Positions 10,111 through 22,635 of a stretch of DNA of 64,000 nucleotides are shown here, in pieces. Every line of letters starts with the position of its first letter. The first letter of the stretch is position 1. A program made the position numbers and the translations under genes. Source of the stretch: Calvatia gigantea (Eukaryota > Basidiomycota > Agaricomycetes > Agaricales > Lycoperdaceae). Where the stretch lies: assembly GCA_025093985.1 (NCBI GenBank), contig JACAAK010000005.1:2232001-2296000 (forward strand), in the 5' to 3' direction. The notes beneath the pieces are model-generated. The model did not search any database. It was given only the letters and a program-made list of their open reading frames with translations, and was not told where the DNA came from.

Positions 10111-11848
10111 TTGTCAAGAGGCGTGAACACTGGAAATCAAAGATTGCAACGCATCTGGAAACCAATCCAACCCTGATCCATGGCCAACCTCCTCCACGTT
10201 AAGGTGCATTTGTTATAAATTTAGTGCCAATACACATTTTTCGAAACTGCAAGAGTGTTGGTGAACGTGCTACGGTCCGCGAAGGAGCCAAAGTGGTCCC
10301 AGGAGTGGTCAAGCAAGCGCAAGTTTCGAGGGCTTTCGCTGGAAGTTTGGCACGTTAAGAGTGTCCCCAGGATTCAAGACAGAAATGCTATGCATGTGGT
10401 CTTTAAAGGTCCTGAAAGCAACTGTAAGTAGGTGTGAGGCGTTTGCGGAACACCCAGAAACGCACACACCAGTGGCAAGTCCGGCGGCCAATAACACAAA
10501 GAGACATGCTTCAGAATCCTCAAAAAACCACCTCGTCTAACAGCCTGTTTCCCACTGGCCCATGCGACCGACTGGTGTGCCAAGCGAGAGGATGCGTCGT
10601 TCGTCCATCGTAGCAGTCAGTTCACGTGGAGCAGCACGGGTGTATGTTCAAGGCACAGACCGTAAAAAGTATTTGTTTTCTCTGCGGCTTTGGTAGGGGT
10701 CGAGGTTCATGGACGTGGAAGTAGGAGGAGAATAGAAATTAAACCCAGCGACTGTGGCAATAAAAAAAGAAAAAAGACACCTCGAAGCGTCGAGTCAAGA
10801 ACGCAAAAACATCCTCAACCCACCCTCTCCCATCGCTCCCAAATATCTACCACCCTGTCCCACAACCAAGGCGGTCAATTTCTCTGGTACCATCGCCTCG
10901 AATAAGGTGCGTTTCTTGCTCAGACCTGGACTTCAGGATTTGGCGCAAGGTGCTAGGTTACGAGAAGACGGCCGGGTGAAAAATAGGGCGGGGTAAGAAT
11001 GTTGAACATTTTTTGCTAACAGCTGCGGTCGAAAAGCGCCACTGGGGGACGCAGTACTGAAAAGACGGGCGAGTGTGGAACAGACGACCGTGGTAGATGG
11101 AGTGTAACGAGAGATAAGTCAGGATGCTAGCTCGATCACTTTCTGGATCCGCCACCCAAAACAAGCCACACATCCAATTTCTCGGTCAATTCACCCCTTC
11201 TGTTCGTAAGTCATTATTTGCAGGCTCGTAGCTACTAAACGGCGCGCAATGCGCCTTTGAAATTTTCCAGAATGCCAATCATTGGATTTCTTGCCCCAAA
11301 AGTGCTAGAAATTAGGGCTAGGTCTCGATTTTTGTACCATTCATATGCATCGATAGACACATTTGCCAACACCATCTCCCTTTCTTCCAGCTCTCTTTTT
11401 CATTTCGGAAGCTAGGTTTTCTGAACGTATGGGTTTTTTTTTCAAGGATAAACTTGTGCCTTAACCTTCAGGTCAACCCCACACCAGTTTACTATCTCCC
11501 ACTCCCACGAATCTCCACTCCAGCCAATGAACCTACGCCCAGTACCTGGTGTTGAGTCTGGATATTGAATATTGAATATTGGAGCTTGAAGCTTGAAGGA
11601 GCGAGAACCCTGACACGTCGCTCAGCAGTTCCCGAAATCAAACAAATGTAGAAAGGCAAACAGTCATGCGAAACGTAAAAATGTAATCGATAACGTCTTT
11701 GATCCAGTCAGAACGCAAGGGTGTAATGTCCATCAACTACATAGGTCTTTGCGAGTTGGTATAACAACAAGGGATATACAAATACTGTAGCATTATTGGG
11801 ATAAATCGAAGATATCATTGTCTACACTACACGTGCTCAGTCTGTATG
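10111..11848. other. Spacer, no supported gene
   Basis: No frame with recognisable motifs. A short direct-repeat patch lies at about 11564-11602, where ATTGAAT units are followed by GCTTGAA units. Several AT-rich stretches (11270-11460) and homopolymer T runs are present. The 3' end of the RhoGEF gene begins at 11849. Confidence 0.5.
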
Positions 11849-14800
11849 TCATGAACGAAAGCTTGCTGGAGCTCGCGATGGAGACCTGGGTGGTGAGAAG
11901 GAAGGGTGGAAATGAGCTGCGGGAGGCGGTGATGCAATGGGATCAGGTAGGTATAGCGGTATCGTGGGGACCAATTCGAAGACATGTTGGTAAGCCCCTC
12001 GACTGGCTCTTATGCCTTGCTGGGGTTCATTGCTGCTATTCATAACCGCGTGTATTCTAGGTTCCTGAGACATGTCAGCACCTTCAGCGTTAACCACTGC
12101 AGGAGACAAATCTGCGCCGCGCCCGTCCCACACACATCGAACATCAGCGCCCTTAATAATTTCTGCCAAGCGACCGGTGTCAACATGTCGGACTTCAATG
12201 AAGCGAGGGTCGAAGAGAAGGATATAAGGGGGGTGGAGAGCGACACGATCCGCTGTACCTTCCCATTCGACGGTGGCATTGTCTCGTGAAGGATCCCCGT
12301 GCTTGTTTACATATAGGCCAAACTCTAGACGGGTATTAAAGAGGGGAAGAGGTGAGGTGAGAACTTGGAACGCACCATTGTAACAGAGGATAAACTCTTC
12401 ATCACTGACTCGGAACATCCCTAGTGGCCTACATGATTCACAGCGTTGGGAGAGGCGGGAGTCCTGAGTAACGGGAATCGTAACACTACTCAAACTATGG
12501 GAAAATCAGTACGAGATCTGGAAGGTTTTTCTCGAAACTTACTTTTCAATTTGCATGATTTCGAACCCTTTTTGACAGAGGATTGCAATCCTCGCCTTGA
12601 GGAAAATAAGGTCGTAACACTCCGAGGGTAACCTGAAATCTTGGTAGGGCCGGAACCAGTCAGGTTTGTTCTTGTTGAAGCCTGCCAAACCTAGCCGGGA
12701 ACCAATTCCAGTATTGGTTCTCGGGCGCTCAGTGATCTTGTCAGCCACGGGCTCCAGAGCCTGGAATACGCTATCGGCCTATCGCTGTGTCAGCCTATTC
12801 AAAATGGGGCCGGGAGGGAACTCACCCCTCTTTTCTTCATATAGATGACGAGGGTTCTGTTCTGCATTGTCCCGACAGTGAAAAACAACACATCCTTGTT
12901 GGCGTTCAGTCGCTGTGGGTTGATGAGCGCGAGTGGATTATTCGGTTGTGTTGGCACAAGAGCTTCAATGTGATACGCGAACAACACTTTGTCGGCTAAC
13001 ACGAGGAAGAGGCCAAAGTCTTCGAGCATGGCACATTGTGTCACATTTCGTAAGTGGAGGACACGACGCATCGCTAATGATACTCAGTGACAAGCCGGGA
13101 ATAAGAACTGAAAATAGCTTACAGCGAGGATCATGAAGGAAACCAATCCAAACACCTTCGGCGCAGCCAATAGCGACAAGCTTCCTGTTATCGTGCGTAG
13201 CTAGCCAGATGTTCATTGATTATGGACAAGGGGGCGAAGGCGGATTAACTCACTGAATGGAACTGAACAAGTCACCCTCCCACCCATAGTGGCTGTATCG
13301 GTCCATCCGGGTGCGATCTGTGCTCCCGCAACAGAAGGTACTAGGAAAGTTTCTGAGCTTAACGTCTCGATTTCGAACAGCTTGTTCGACTCCATGACCG
13401 CATTTCTCAAGCCCAAACCCTCCTCGAGCTTCTTTTGCCACTCAGAACGCACCGTTGCTGACTCCGCGTATAAGGTACATGGACCACCCAGCCGACCTGT
13501 ATGGTGAACGGTGAAGGGGAACAGCGAAGAACTGTCTATGCTATCGGTGCGGCCGTGGTGAAGGTTTGTCGGGCTCTGTGGGTTACGGCGGTTACGGAGG
13601 AAGCCGATAGGCCGCTGGACTGGCGGGTCGTCAAATTTGACTAATGAAAGCAGGTCGAGAGGCATAGGCTAAAACTGAGGTGAGGTAGCGACAGACCATA
13701 AGTTTTCGAGGTGATTTACCCGTCGGGTGACATTGTATCCCGTCACATTATCTTTGACCTTTGGTTTTGTCATTACGACTAGCGGCGGCCTGGTTAATAC
13801 GGAGGGAATAAAACAGTGATAGGGACCTACAATAGTTATCAAAGAGAATAACGAATAACTCCGTCCAATCATTACGGCCTATACCACCTTCCGGTTGACG
13901 GTACAGCTTCCCTGTATGGATTAAGGACCGAGAGTCATTGAGGAGGTCCATGTCCTAACGTGGTTCGTTAGAAATATCGTGAGAATCAGCGAGCTAGGGA
14001 AAAACTTGCGAAGTGCTCCCCCAATTTGAAGATGATTGAGGAATTGAATTTCCACAAATCGACTTTTTGCTTGGCTGACGTAACGCCAGGCTCGGTGTCC
14101 TTTCCTATAGATTTGAGGATTTCAATCACATTAGGAATCGCGCTCCTGTCTTCATGGCCAGGCGAGGTGTTGTCAAGGATCCCCTTCAGTAATAACTCAT
14201 ACCGGAGCAATCGAGGGATTGGCCGATATATGAAGTGAGTCATATCCAATCGTTGGGCACCTGGATGGCGGGTTGCGTTCTGCATATCTCAGTGGAATGC
14301 ATTGCCAAAAAGCATACATAACTCACCTCGAGGAAGGCATTGAAAGCAGAATTTTTCTCCTTCTCGTTTTCTATCCTATAAGCCGCGATAGGATAGTTCG
14401 GGATGTATTCCAGATATGCGTCCCTGAAATTGAGGGCGGTATCAAACACGGCGGCAGTAACGCTTGGGATGCGTGGATGGTATTCGCGCTGGATATGATG
14501 AAGCTGGTCAACAAGCCGTTGGTGGTACATAGTAATATCTTGGATATTGTTGAAGACCTCTTGGAAGAACTGAGGAAGTCGCTCTCGGTCAATGATAGGG
14601 GGATCAGTTTCTTGCAATGGGGTAATAAAGATCTTTGCAGGAGTTAGGACAGCTTTTGTGAAAGCACCGGTGCCGGGTATACCTTGCTGATGTTGTGTAA
14701 ATCTTTCACATACTCCATTTCAGTTGTGATAAGCTCGAAAATAATCCTCAAGAAAATTTAAGCACATCAAACGAATAGGGTCGAAAAGGCACTTACGACT

Positions 14801-17426
14801 GGCGTTTAGCTTCTTCCCTTGAGAAGTATTGCCTTTCAGAAGGGGTAACTAGATCTGACCACTCCCACCGTTTGGTTGACCCTTTCATTACCGTTTCCTG
14901 GAAGGTGTGGACTTGTGAGAGTGTCTGCAATTTGTTTAGTGCTTTGATCGCCTCCGTCAGGAATTCACCATCAGGGTTGTCGCGATCGGTTTCCTTGTAA
15001 ATAGCTTCCAATAATACCCGATATTTCTGTAGATGCTCGACAGGCCGATTCAGGAAATGCTTGAGATCGAGACGCGGCGACTGTCCAATACGGGTGATCT
15101 GTCTCCTGGAGCAAGTCTGGTCCAAGTCATGAGTACCTTTTCTCTGGAGGTAAACATGCGCTTACCTCAATAAATACCCTGAATTCCGGATTCCTCTCCA
15201 GCTCCTCTCGTAATAGCTTTTCCGAGATGGGATGGTGACCAATATAAGTAGGATATACCTCTTTGAACTCCGTTGATGCGGCACCAAGGAAGATGTCACC
15301 AATCCCTTCGACTACCGGGGCTTGCTCTCGTTGGCGAATGTAAAGAGAGTCAAGTAATCGCCTGTTGGTATCCCGTATTTGAACAATGTTCCCAAATATC
15401 CGATCAATGAACTCATGTAGATCGCCTGAGCTGGCAAAAAGCCCAGATTTGCGCAGAGGTTCAATAAAAACGGACTCCACGATGTCGAGATCGCGAACGT
15501 ATTGCTCCTCCTTGCTCAAGAGTTTATGGATGATCCTAAAGTGCAAGATTAGTGATAGAAAACGCACAGGCACAGGGCACCTTTACGTTTGTCGATTAAT
15601 CTCGTTGCCGGTGAGCGAATCGAGCAATTCTCGTGAAACAGTCACCGGCCATGGCTCTTGTTGGGGACCCGATGATGTTTCCGTCGCGGGAGGTAACTGC
15701 TTCAGTCCCTATATAATTCTTAGCAGGCCTGAGGTGATCAAAAGATGCCTACTCATACCTTGCGAGGACAAGAATAAGCGTAGCACCCGCCATCCTCATA
15801 CTCTGTGCAACTCGGAGAGTAGCATTTGGTTAAAACCGTGACGACGCCCGTTGGTATCTCCGCCCTTTCCACGAGTCCCTGTGCCTCATCCAAAAACATA
15901 TAAACGTTGCCAACGTCATCCCGGAGTATGCGACCCCCCCATTCCACCTCGTAAAAGAATAATTGGCTTTGGAGGCTCCGAGCAACAAGCAGAGCGGGCC
16001 GCCGGTCTGAGGAGGATCCACCATGATTTTCCTTAAGCTCGCGCGAAATTTGGTTATGAATTGTCGACTGCCAATAGGTTCAGCGAAAAAAAAAAAAAGC
16101 GAAATACTTCAAAAGGCGCTTACCACAATATCTTTCCCGGTAAAAGCGTTCGGGTATTTTATGCCTTCTTTCGTGTGCTCATCACGCGGGACCTTGTCAC
16201 GAAGAACAGTGGCAAGGTGTGAAAGTAGAGAATAGTTGATGAATGTATCTTCCTCTAGTTCTTCTTCTTCCTCCTCGTCGAGTGGTTCCCAAATGGGTCG
16301 AGGATTCCGAGGGATGAAAGCAAACGGAGCTTGTCCAGCCAGAATTAACCTAGAACTACGTCGCGGAATATTTGCGCCTCTGTGGCCTGAGTGGTCTGAA
16401 GCAAAATCATTAGGCCACTCGTGGTTGCTGGGGTCATTGTCTGAGCCGACCCCTAGATCTATGCCTTCTTGGGAATAGAAATCAGAACCCCATCTTGAGA
16501 GGCTATCTATATTATGTTTGAGTGCACGTCAACAAATAGAATCTTACGACGCACAGGTTTCGGAACCGTCTGGGTCAAGCCTACTCGGTCCAGGGGCGTT
16601 GGAAGGAGAGACGTCTGCGGGTGCTAACACCCCCTTTGGTGCTACCTCCACCGTATTTTCAGGGTCACTGTGAATGTAAGGGGGCAGAGGTCGCATCTTA
16701 GTTCCTGACTCATCCTCAATGTCTGAAGCTTCGGACTCGTCGTCTGAATTAAGAGGATCAGGTGAAGTGGTTCCATTTGGTTCTAATGGATCGGGATGAT
16801 GACCATATTTCCCTCCACTAGGTTGCGTGGAAACACCAACATAGGGATCAATCACAGCTGCGAATGATGTGCTGGGACTTGAAGCAGGAGGTGTGAGAGG
16901 CCCAGAAGGTTGCCGGAAATGCTGTGAGCGAGGTTGTGGAGGTTGCGGCAGAAGCTGTGGAGGACGTGGTGGGGAGTGCTGTGGAGGCTGTGGGGGAGGT
17001 TGTGGGGGAGGTTGTGGAGGAGGTTGCTGAGGGGGTTGCTGAGGAGGTTGTGGAAGAGGACGTATCACTCGGTTGTTTGTAGTATTGGGAGAATCAATGC
17101 GCGGTAGACGGGAAGACGGAAGAGGAGGTGGGGTAAGAGCAACATGAGGAAAAGCTATTCATCATCAATAAACTGGTACATTGTCAGATATCTCTCATCA
17201 ACTTACTTGTACCCACACTGCTAGGAGTTGCCGGTTGCATGGATGACCTGGAAGAGTTCGCTGTGTAAAAATGACCAGTGGGGTTGTAGCTGTCAGAATA
17301 TGGTGACGCAAGCTCAACCTCGGCATTCGGTTCGTGAACGAATCCCGCAGAGACTTCCTCGTAAAGACCGTCTAGCTCTTCTTGGGCCACGTTTTCAGGG
17401 ATTGGTTGGCTGACAGATGCCGCCAT
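11849..17426 (-). CDS. ROM2: Rom2-type Rho1 guanine nucleotide exchange factor, tandem DH
   Basis: Eighteen exons, all phases consistent, 1,573 residues. First exon 17207-17426, last 11849-12324. Order: a low-complexity N-terminus with a Pro/Gln repeat (exon 2, 16548-17154); a DEP-like domain (residues about 365-505, including NYSLLSHLATVLRDKVP and FTGKDIV); a first DH domain (about 546-745, with RLDLKHFLNRPVEHLQKYR); a second DH domain (about 776-980, with RLDMTHFIYRPIPRLLRYE); a PH domain (about 990-1190, from DMDLLNDSRSLIHTGKLYRQ); and a C-terminal citron-homology domain (about 1190-1520, with FGLYVNKHGDP and RFIEVRHVDTGRL). Rom2/Rgf proteins activate Rho1 at the plasma membrane to drive cell-wall glucan synthesis and the Pkc1 pathway. 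The intron at 13955-14009 uses a GC donor. The start is the first ATG of the exon that leads into the DEP region. It is divergent from TRM140. Confidence 0.9.
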
Positions 17427-17729
17427 GAATTGGACGAGCAATCGAGGATATATCAATGATATAGATCCGCCGGGGACTGCAGGGATTGCTGTGTGAGAGG
17501 TCAATAGCACGCGATGGTGTACTGACACCACAAGTCCGAGCAAAGCAAGTATAGTCTGAAGCGAGAGTGGTTGTTTGCCAATCGTGAATCCGACATGCTA
17601 TAATTGGCTGTTATCCTGATGCTGTGTTGCTCTCCTTCTTTGACCACCGCCATCTCCGATCCACAAATCCTTCGCTCGGCGCCATTATTTCGAAATCTGA
17701 TTTCCACGCTCTCCGAAACTCCCAATCGT
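17427..17729. promoter_or_regulatory. Divergent promoter region, ROM2 / TRM140
   Basis: About 300 bp separates the start codons of two divergent genes and must hold both promoters. In-frame ATGs exist upstream of the RhoGEF start (17543) and of the methyltransferase start (17604), so either coding region could reach into this interval. No specific factor site was identified. Confidence 0.4.
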
Positions 17730-19377
17730 ATGCTGCAGGATCCGGCGGGTAATCTGAAATCAACATCTTCAGTTCACGACATAGCAACAGAGAAGCCGCC
17801 GTTCGGATCGAGGTCACCATCCTTCGCTTCACAACCTCTACTTGTCATAACTTGGCACATAGATTTCTCACAGGCGACGCTGATGTTTGGTCTCAAAATG
17901 CTTGGGATCATGTTCCACCCCCTGATGACCAAGGAGAAGCAATTGTTGCATCATTAAACAGGCAGCGTTCTGCCCCAGTTCCCCTCGAAGAACACCCAAA
18001 ATATAATGATAAACCTGCCAGACATTGGTTTGTATGAAAGCTGGTTTACTTTTTGCTCTAACCGCTGATTACTAATTGTAATCAGGGATAACTTCTACAA
18101 GGCTAATACGAACAATTTCTTCCGCGACCGCAAATGGTGAGACCACACAAACTGTTCAGGCGTATCCAGCCACCTGATCGGTCTCAAATGCAGGCTTCAC
18201 AATGAATTCCCTGAACTCGTTGCTGCCACTCAGCCTGAGGTAGCCCAATGATTTGGACTGATATTCGGAGTTGAGAACTGATTTTGACTAGGCTGGACCA
18301 AAGGTGATTGTCGAGATTGGTTGTGGTGAGACCAGATGTGGCGTCGCCAGCATTCAAATACTGAACTGGGAAAGCACAGGTGCAGGAAACTCGGCTTTCC
18401 CTCTTCTTTCTTCCAACAAGAACCCGGACTTGGTGTTAAAGGCCTATGATTATTCAAGTCATGCAGTCAAACTTGTTCAGGTGATTGATAGTTGTGTGCT
18501 AAAAGTAATACTCTCTCACCGGTCTTTAGTCTAATCCCCTCTATGTGTCCCCTTCGTGTGGCTCGATAAACGCATCCGTCTGGGATGTCACATCGGCCTC
18601 CGGGTTGCCCGTTGATGTCGCCCCTCGAAGTGTTGATATGATTATGCTCATCTTTGTAATAAGTGCCTTACACCCAGATGAATGGGGGAGAGCTTTAAAG
18701 CATATCCATACAGTAAGAAAGGCAGTGTTCTTACCTAGCTCTGTGGTGAAATTTGCGCCCAACAGATGCTAAAGCCAGGGGGGTTGGTAGTGATGCGGGA
18801 TTATGGGCGCTATGACTTGACTCAATTGCGCTTCAAAGCCAACCGTATGCTGGACGAAAATTTCTACATTAGAGGGGATAAGACTCGTGTCTACTTTTTC
18901 GAGATAGGTGCCCTATATTGTATGAACAAACAACAGCAATTCACTGACTTTGAGATGTCGGTAGATGAACTAGCCCTCATGTTTACCGGCTCAAAGGCCA
19001 CGGCTTCTCAGATTGCAAGCACCACGAGCACCACGAGCACCGAAGACGATGAGGAATCTGCTCCGGACGCTCTAGACCTTGGTTCGGAACAGTCCACAGC
19101 TCAAAATTCGTGGACTGTCACCGCCGATGAAGAAATAATATCAGAATTACAACTCTCCTCTCGGAGTCAACCTGAAATCGGAGCATCTCCGACGACTCCG
19201 ACTCCAAACACATGGATACACCCTAATTTATGCAAGCCATTTCCGGATTGTCCAGCTCATCCCCTCTTTTCCACTGAACAGTTAGGGATTGATCGGCGGT
19301 TATTAGTGAATCGGAAACGGCAGTTGAAGATGTATCGTGTCTGGATGCAAGGGAAATTCCGTAAAATTGCGGAATGA
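17730..19377 (+). CDS. TRM140: tRNA(Thr/Ser) m3C32 methyltransferase, TRM140/METTL2 family
   Basis: Nine exons (17730-17812, 17863-18027, 18086-18136, 18194-18239, 18292-18325, 18380-18480, 18530-18712, 18766-18907, 18965-19377), 405 residues. The METTL2 signature is clear: FGSRFLTGDADVWSQNAWDH near the N-terminus, then DNFYKANTNNFFRDRKWLHN, SAM-binding motif I VIVEIGCGAGNSAFPLL, and MLKPGGLVVMRDYGRYDL. The C-terminal DRRLLVNRKRQLKMYRVW is typical of the family. The enzyme uses SAM to make 3-methylcytidine at tRNA position 32. A Ser/Thr/Glu-rich insertion of about 100 residues lies between DELALMFTG and the last motif. The 57-nt intron 18908-18964 is a multiple of three without a stop, so retention would add 19 residues. 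The start could instead be the in-frame ATG at 17604. Confidence 0.88.
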
Positions 19378-19783
19378 AAGAATGCGCACAGACAAAAATC
19401 TATAATCTAACTCGTTGGTGATTCGTGTATTAAGAGAGATTCTGATTTCCTCAGTATAATCACCTGGGCCCACTTTTTCATATGACCCAGCACATGTCAA
19501 GTCCATCGTATTCAGCGACTCTAGTACGCTCTTAATCTGTCTTGTGGAAATAGAATCTACTTGACACCTTGTCTTCAGCTGTCTCGCTGTTGTAGCGTTG
19601 CTAGGGAAAGCTCCGTTTGGCATTTTTTGGAGCGAGTTGAACTAGCTTTGTGAATGATGCAGGGAAGTAAGTTTGTATGTAAATGTAGCATGGCCGACAG
19701 ATCGGAATTACTTTACAAGAAAGTTATTGGGCACAGCAAAAACTCCAACGAAACAAACAACCGTATGAGCTACCACAAATCCA
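19378..19783. other. Convergent 3' intergenic region
   Basis: Between the convergent 3' ends of the methyltransferase and the permease. It must hold both terminators. A 106-codon minus frame (19303-19623) overlaps the methyltransferase 3' end, but has no recognisable motif and is not called. Confidence 0.4.
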
Positions 19784-22635
19784 TTAGAACAAAACGTCTG
19801 CAACACGTTCCAAAAAGTTTTTGGGCTCTTCCTTGGGAAGTTCGGTTTCTTCCACGGTAGGAATGCCCTGTTAGTGTGCATGAGCATGCGAACCTCCGGC
19901 CGCCCATCGTAAGGGTGTCACTCACGGTGTAGAAATCCATTTGTGACGCTTTCCAGAACTTGCTCCGTTTTGGGATCTTATAGATAAGATACAAGACAGT
20001 GAAGATAGGAATATTGAGGTCTTCAGCGCGCGTGACGAAATCAGTACTTAAGTGGATAAGTTTGGGGATCCCGGGAACTTACAGGAAGTAAGGAATTTAG
20101 CAGTATCCCATTTGAAGAAGACTGGGAAGCCATTGATCAGGGTAAAGAGTAAAGTCCAGAACATGCCCCAGTAAGCAAGGTACGGCTGCAATGGGTTGTG
20201 GTAGTAGTTGCTCTTTGGGTCAATGTCTTGTGCGATCATACCAGCACCTGGATATTGCATAAAATGTTAAAAGGTGTCAAGTAAACGGAGGGCAAGAAAA
20301 TCTACTCACGGAAGCGTGCGTACGTGAGGTTGATTGAGAACCAACTGAGGAAACCACCTGTTGTTGTGAGGCTGACGAACCAGCTGCAAGCGCATCTCAG
20401 CATCATATCATCTAGCGGCTTCAAAAAAAAAAACTTACTTGAACACGGTTTCAGCTCCCTTGGAAACTGTCATGAAAGACAGGATTACGAATGCGGACTG
20501 ATTTAAACGTGTCAGTGGAAACTCAGCGACACTGTTTCGATTACTTACACTGGTCGCAACTGCAGCAATAGGTAATCCCTTCTTTGTACAGTAAGTGAGG
20601 TACTTTGGAGCTTGACCCCTAAGCGCGAGACCGTAGAGGATACGCGACGAGCAGAACAGGAAACTGTTGCCTGAACTGAAGGCACTTGTGAAGATACACG
20701 CGTTGACAATATGGGGGAATACTGATGAACAGGTTAATTCCAATCCATGTATTAAGGATTGTTCCTCACTTTTAACGCCAGCGCGGTCCATTGCAATTAC
20801 GAACGGCGACTGTGCGGCAGTACCAGTAGCTATCGGGGCAATGAGTTGACGAACGTCACAGCAGGAGCCCCAAAGGCATACCTTGTAGTAAGGCGTCATC
20901 GTTATACGCGACTAACATGCCAACCATGAGTATTCCCAGGATCTGTGGTTTTCATGTGAGGACCCAACGTTGCGAGACTGTGGCGGGTGCTCTTACGTAG
21001 AAGACGACAATACGCCAGAAAACGCGACGAACAGCCTTTGCGACGTTGCGACGCGGGCTTTCAGTCTCAGAGGCGGCACTGTACTAGCATCTGAGGCGTC
21101 ATTCAAAATGCGCATCCTGAACAGCACTTACATAGCGACGAGCTCCATGCCTTGATAAGAGAAGGATGCTTGCACGAGTACGCTTAGGAAACCCAAGAAA
21201 CGGTCCGTGTTAAGACTACTACTGACGAGCCCGGCGCGGTTGAGTGCGCCAGGATGTTTCCAGAACTGAAAGATCGTTAACAAGAAGCAGCACTAACAGC
21301 TCCAATAAAACACTGACTCTAAAACCGATCCTGTCATGGTTAGGCCCTCCACCGAGGTCAATAATCAAACCAGCAAGCAATAACGCGATAATTAAGGATA
21401 CTGATGACGATCAATTTGCCAGCTGTGACGAGAACACGATATGCCACTCACGCTTGATAATAGCAAAAACGAATTCGGCTAAGAAGTATAATGTTAGAAA
21501 CCATTCCTGGCTTGTTATTTACAGATCACAGGTGTTTACTCACACTCCCCAAACCATCTATGAGGATCTTTGGTTAGCAGAGGATACTCATTTCATCAAC
21601 TGCTAACAACGTTACCTGACACCAAAGACGTTTATGGCACAGATACAAATACATAACACCTATCGCCGTTGGGTATGTCGCAATTGCCGAGAATAAGTTT
21701 GATGCTTACCGCGGTATAAATCGCAGCATGTTTCGTCTGTCATGGTACCTGGTAAGAGTCTCGGAAATATCGGATTAAACAAGGCTCGTACGTTCTCGTC
21801 CCAGAAAGTGAGAAGAACAACGGCGGCACTGACTTCAGTCGGAGTCGTTATACTGTGTTACGTTAGACGTGTCGGTGAAGATACGAGATTCGTGCGGTTG
21901 CTTACGCGTTGGTGTAGAAGTAATTCTGACGGTAACATTGGAAAGGCTGTCTTGGGAAGTACCAAAAATATGCTCACCCAGCCAACTGCAAAACCAAGTG
22001 CAGGGTCCACCCATCGAGCCGCTGTCACCGCCATTTAAGTCTCGTGCTCCTGGTGTTTGCCTCGCCTAAAGGACATACCAAAGTGGGGGAAGGTACCGGA
22101 AATCGGAGCCCAAGAAGTCATTTCGCCGACAGAACACAACGTTCTTTTCATGTGTTAGTTCCGTAGGAAGCAACTATCGGAAGCCACATACGAATAAGCC
22201 ACACTGCCGACAAGGAGGTAGGCTAGCAAAGCCCCGAGGGGGCCCGCCCCACGCAAAGCACCACCTGAACCAAGGAAAAGACCCGTTCCAATAGTTCCGG
22301 CAATCTAAGCGAAACCTAAGTGGTTATGTTTTACCAGCTTAGTAGGGTTAGTTGCTCACAGCAATCCTAAAGCAATGAGTTTAGCGGGTAGCCATTCATT
22401 CCCGTAGACAATAACTTACATTTGAATATGTCGTTGTTTCAGCCGCCGTTGGACTCTATCAAGATCATGGGCATCAAAATGATACCTGAGAGGGCTACGG
22501 TGAGCATCGCCAGGTCTAGTGTAAAGCAGGGACGTACTCATTGTCGGTAACGAGGACTCGGGGCTTCTTAGTGTCGCCCTTTTCGAGGGAGCTGCCCTGG
22601 TCTTGAGGACTTGGACTGCGCTTCTCATCCGACAT
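19784..22635 (-). CDS. Amino-acid permease, fungal AAT/APC family
   Basis: A heavily split gene (at least 18 exons). Exons resolved: 22538-22635, 22420-22485, a 7-nt microexon 22360-22366, 22192-22304, 22079-22143, 21978-22021, 21906-21925, 21792-21852, 21710-21736, 21616-21659, 21544-21557, 21452-21478, 21318-21400, 21132-21265, continuing to 19926-20020 and 19784-19867. Joined sequence gives hallmark segments: IAGTIGTGLFLGSGGALRGA (TM1 substrate-binding Gly motif), CSVGEMTSWAPISGTFPHF, RWVDPALGFAVGWNYFYTNA, RWFGESEFVFAIIK, and a C-terminal FLTSYLNIPIFTVLYLIYK. About twelve membrane helices are expected. The family imports amino acids by proton symport at the plasma membrane (yeast Gap1, Tat2, Put4). 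Substrate cannot be assigned from sequence alone. The start ATG follows no upstream in-frame alternative and begins MSDEKRSPSPQDQG. Confidence 0.88.

Noticed and set aside
19303..19623. 106-codon minus frame at the TRM140 3' end
   Set aside because: It overlaps the conserved C-terminus of the methyltransferase, has no motif and no flanking exon; most likely chance.
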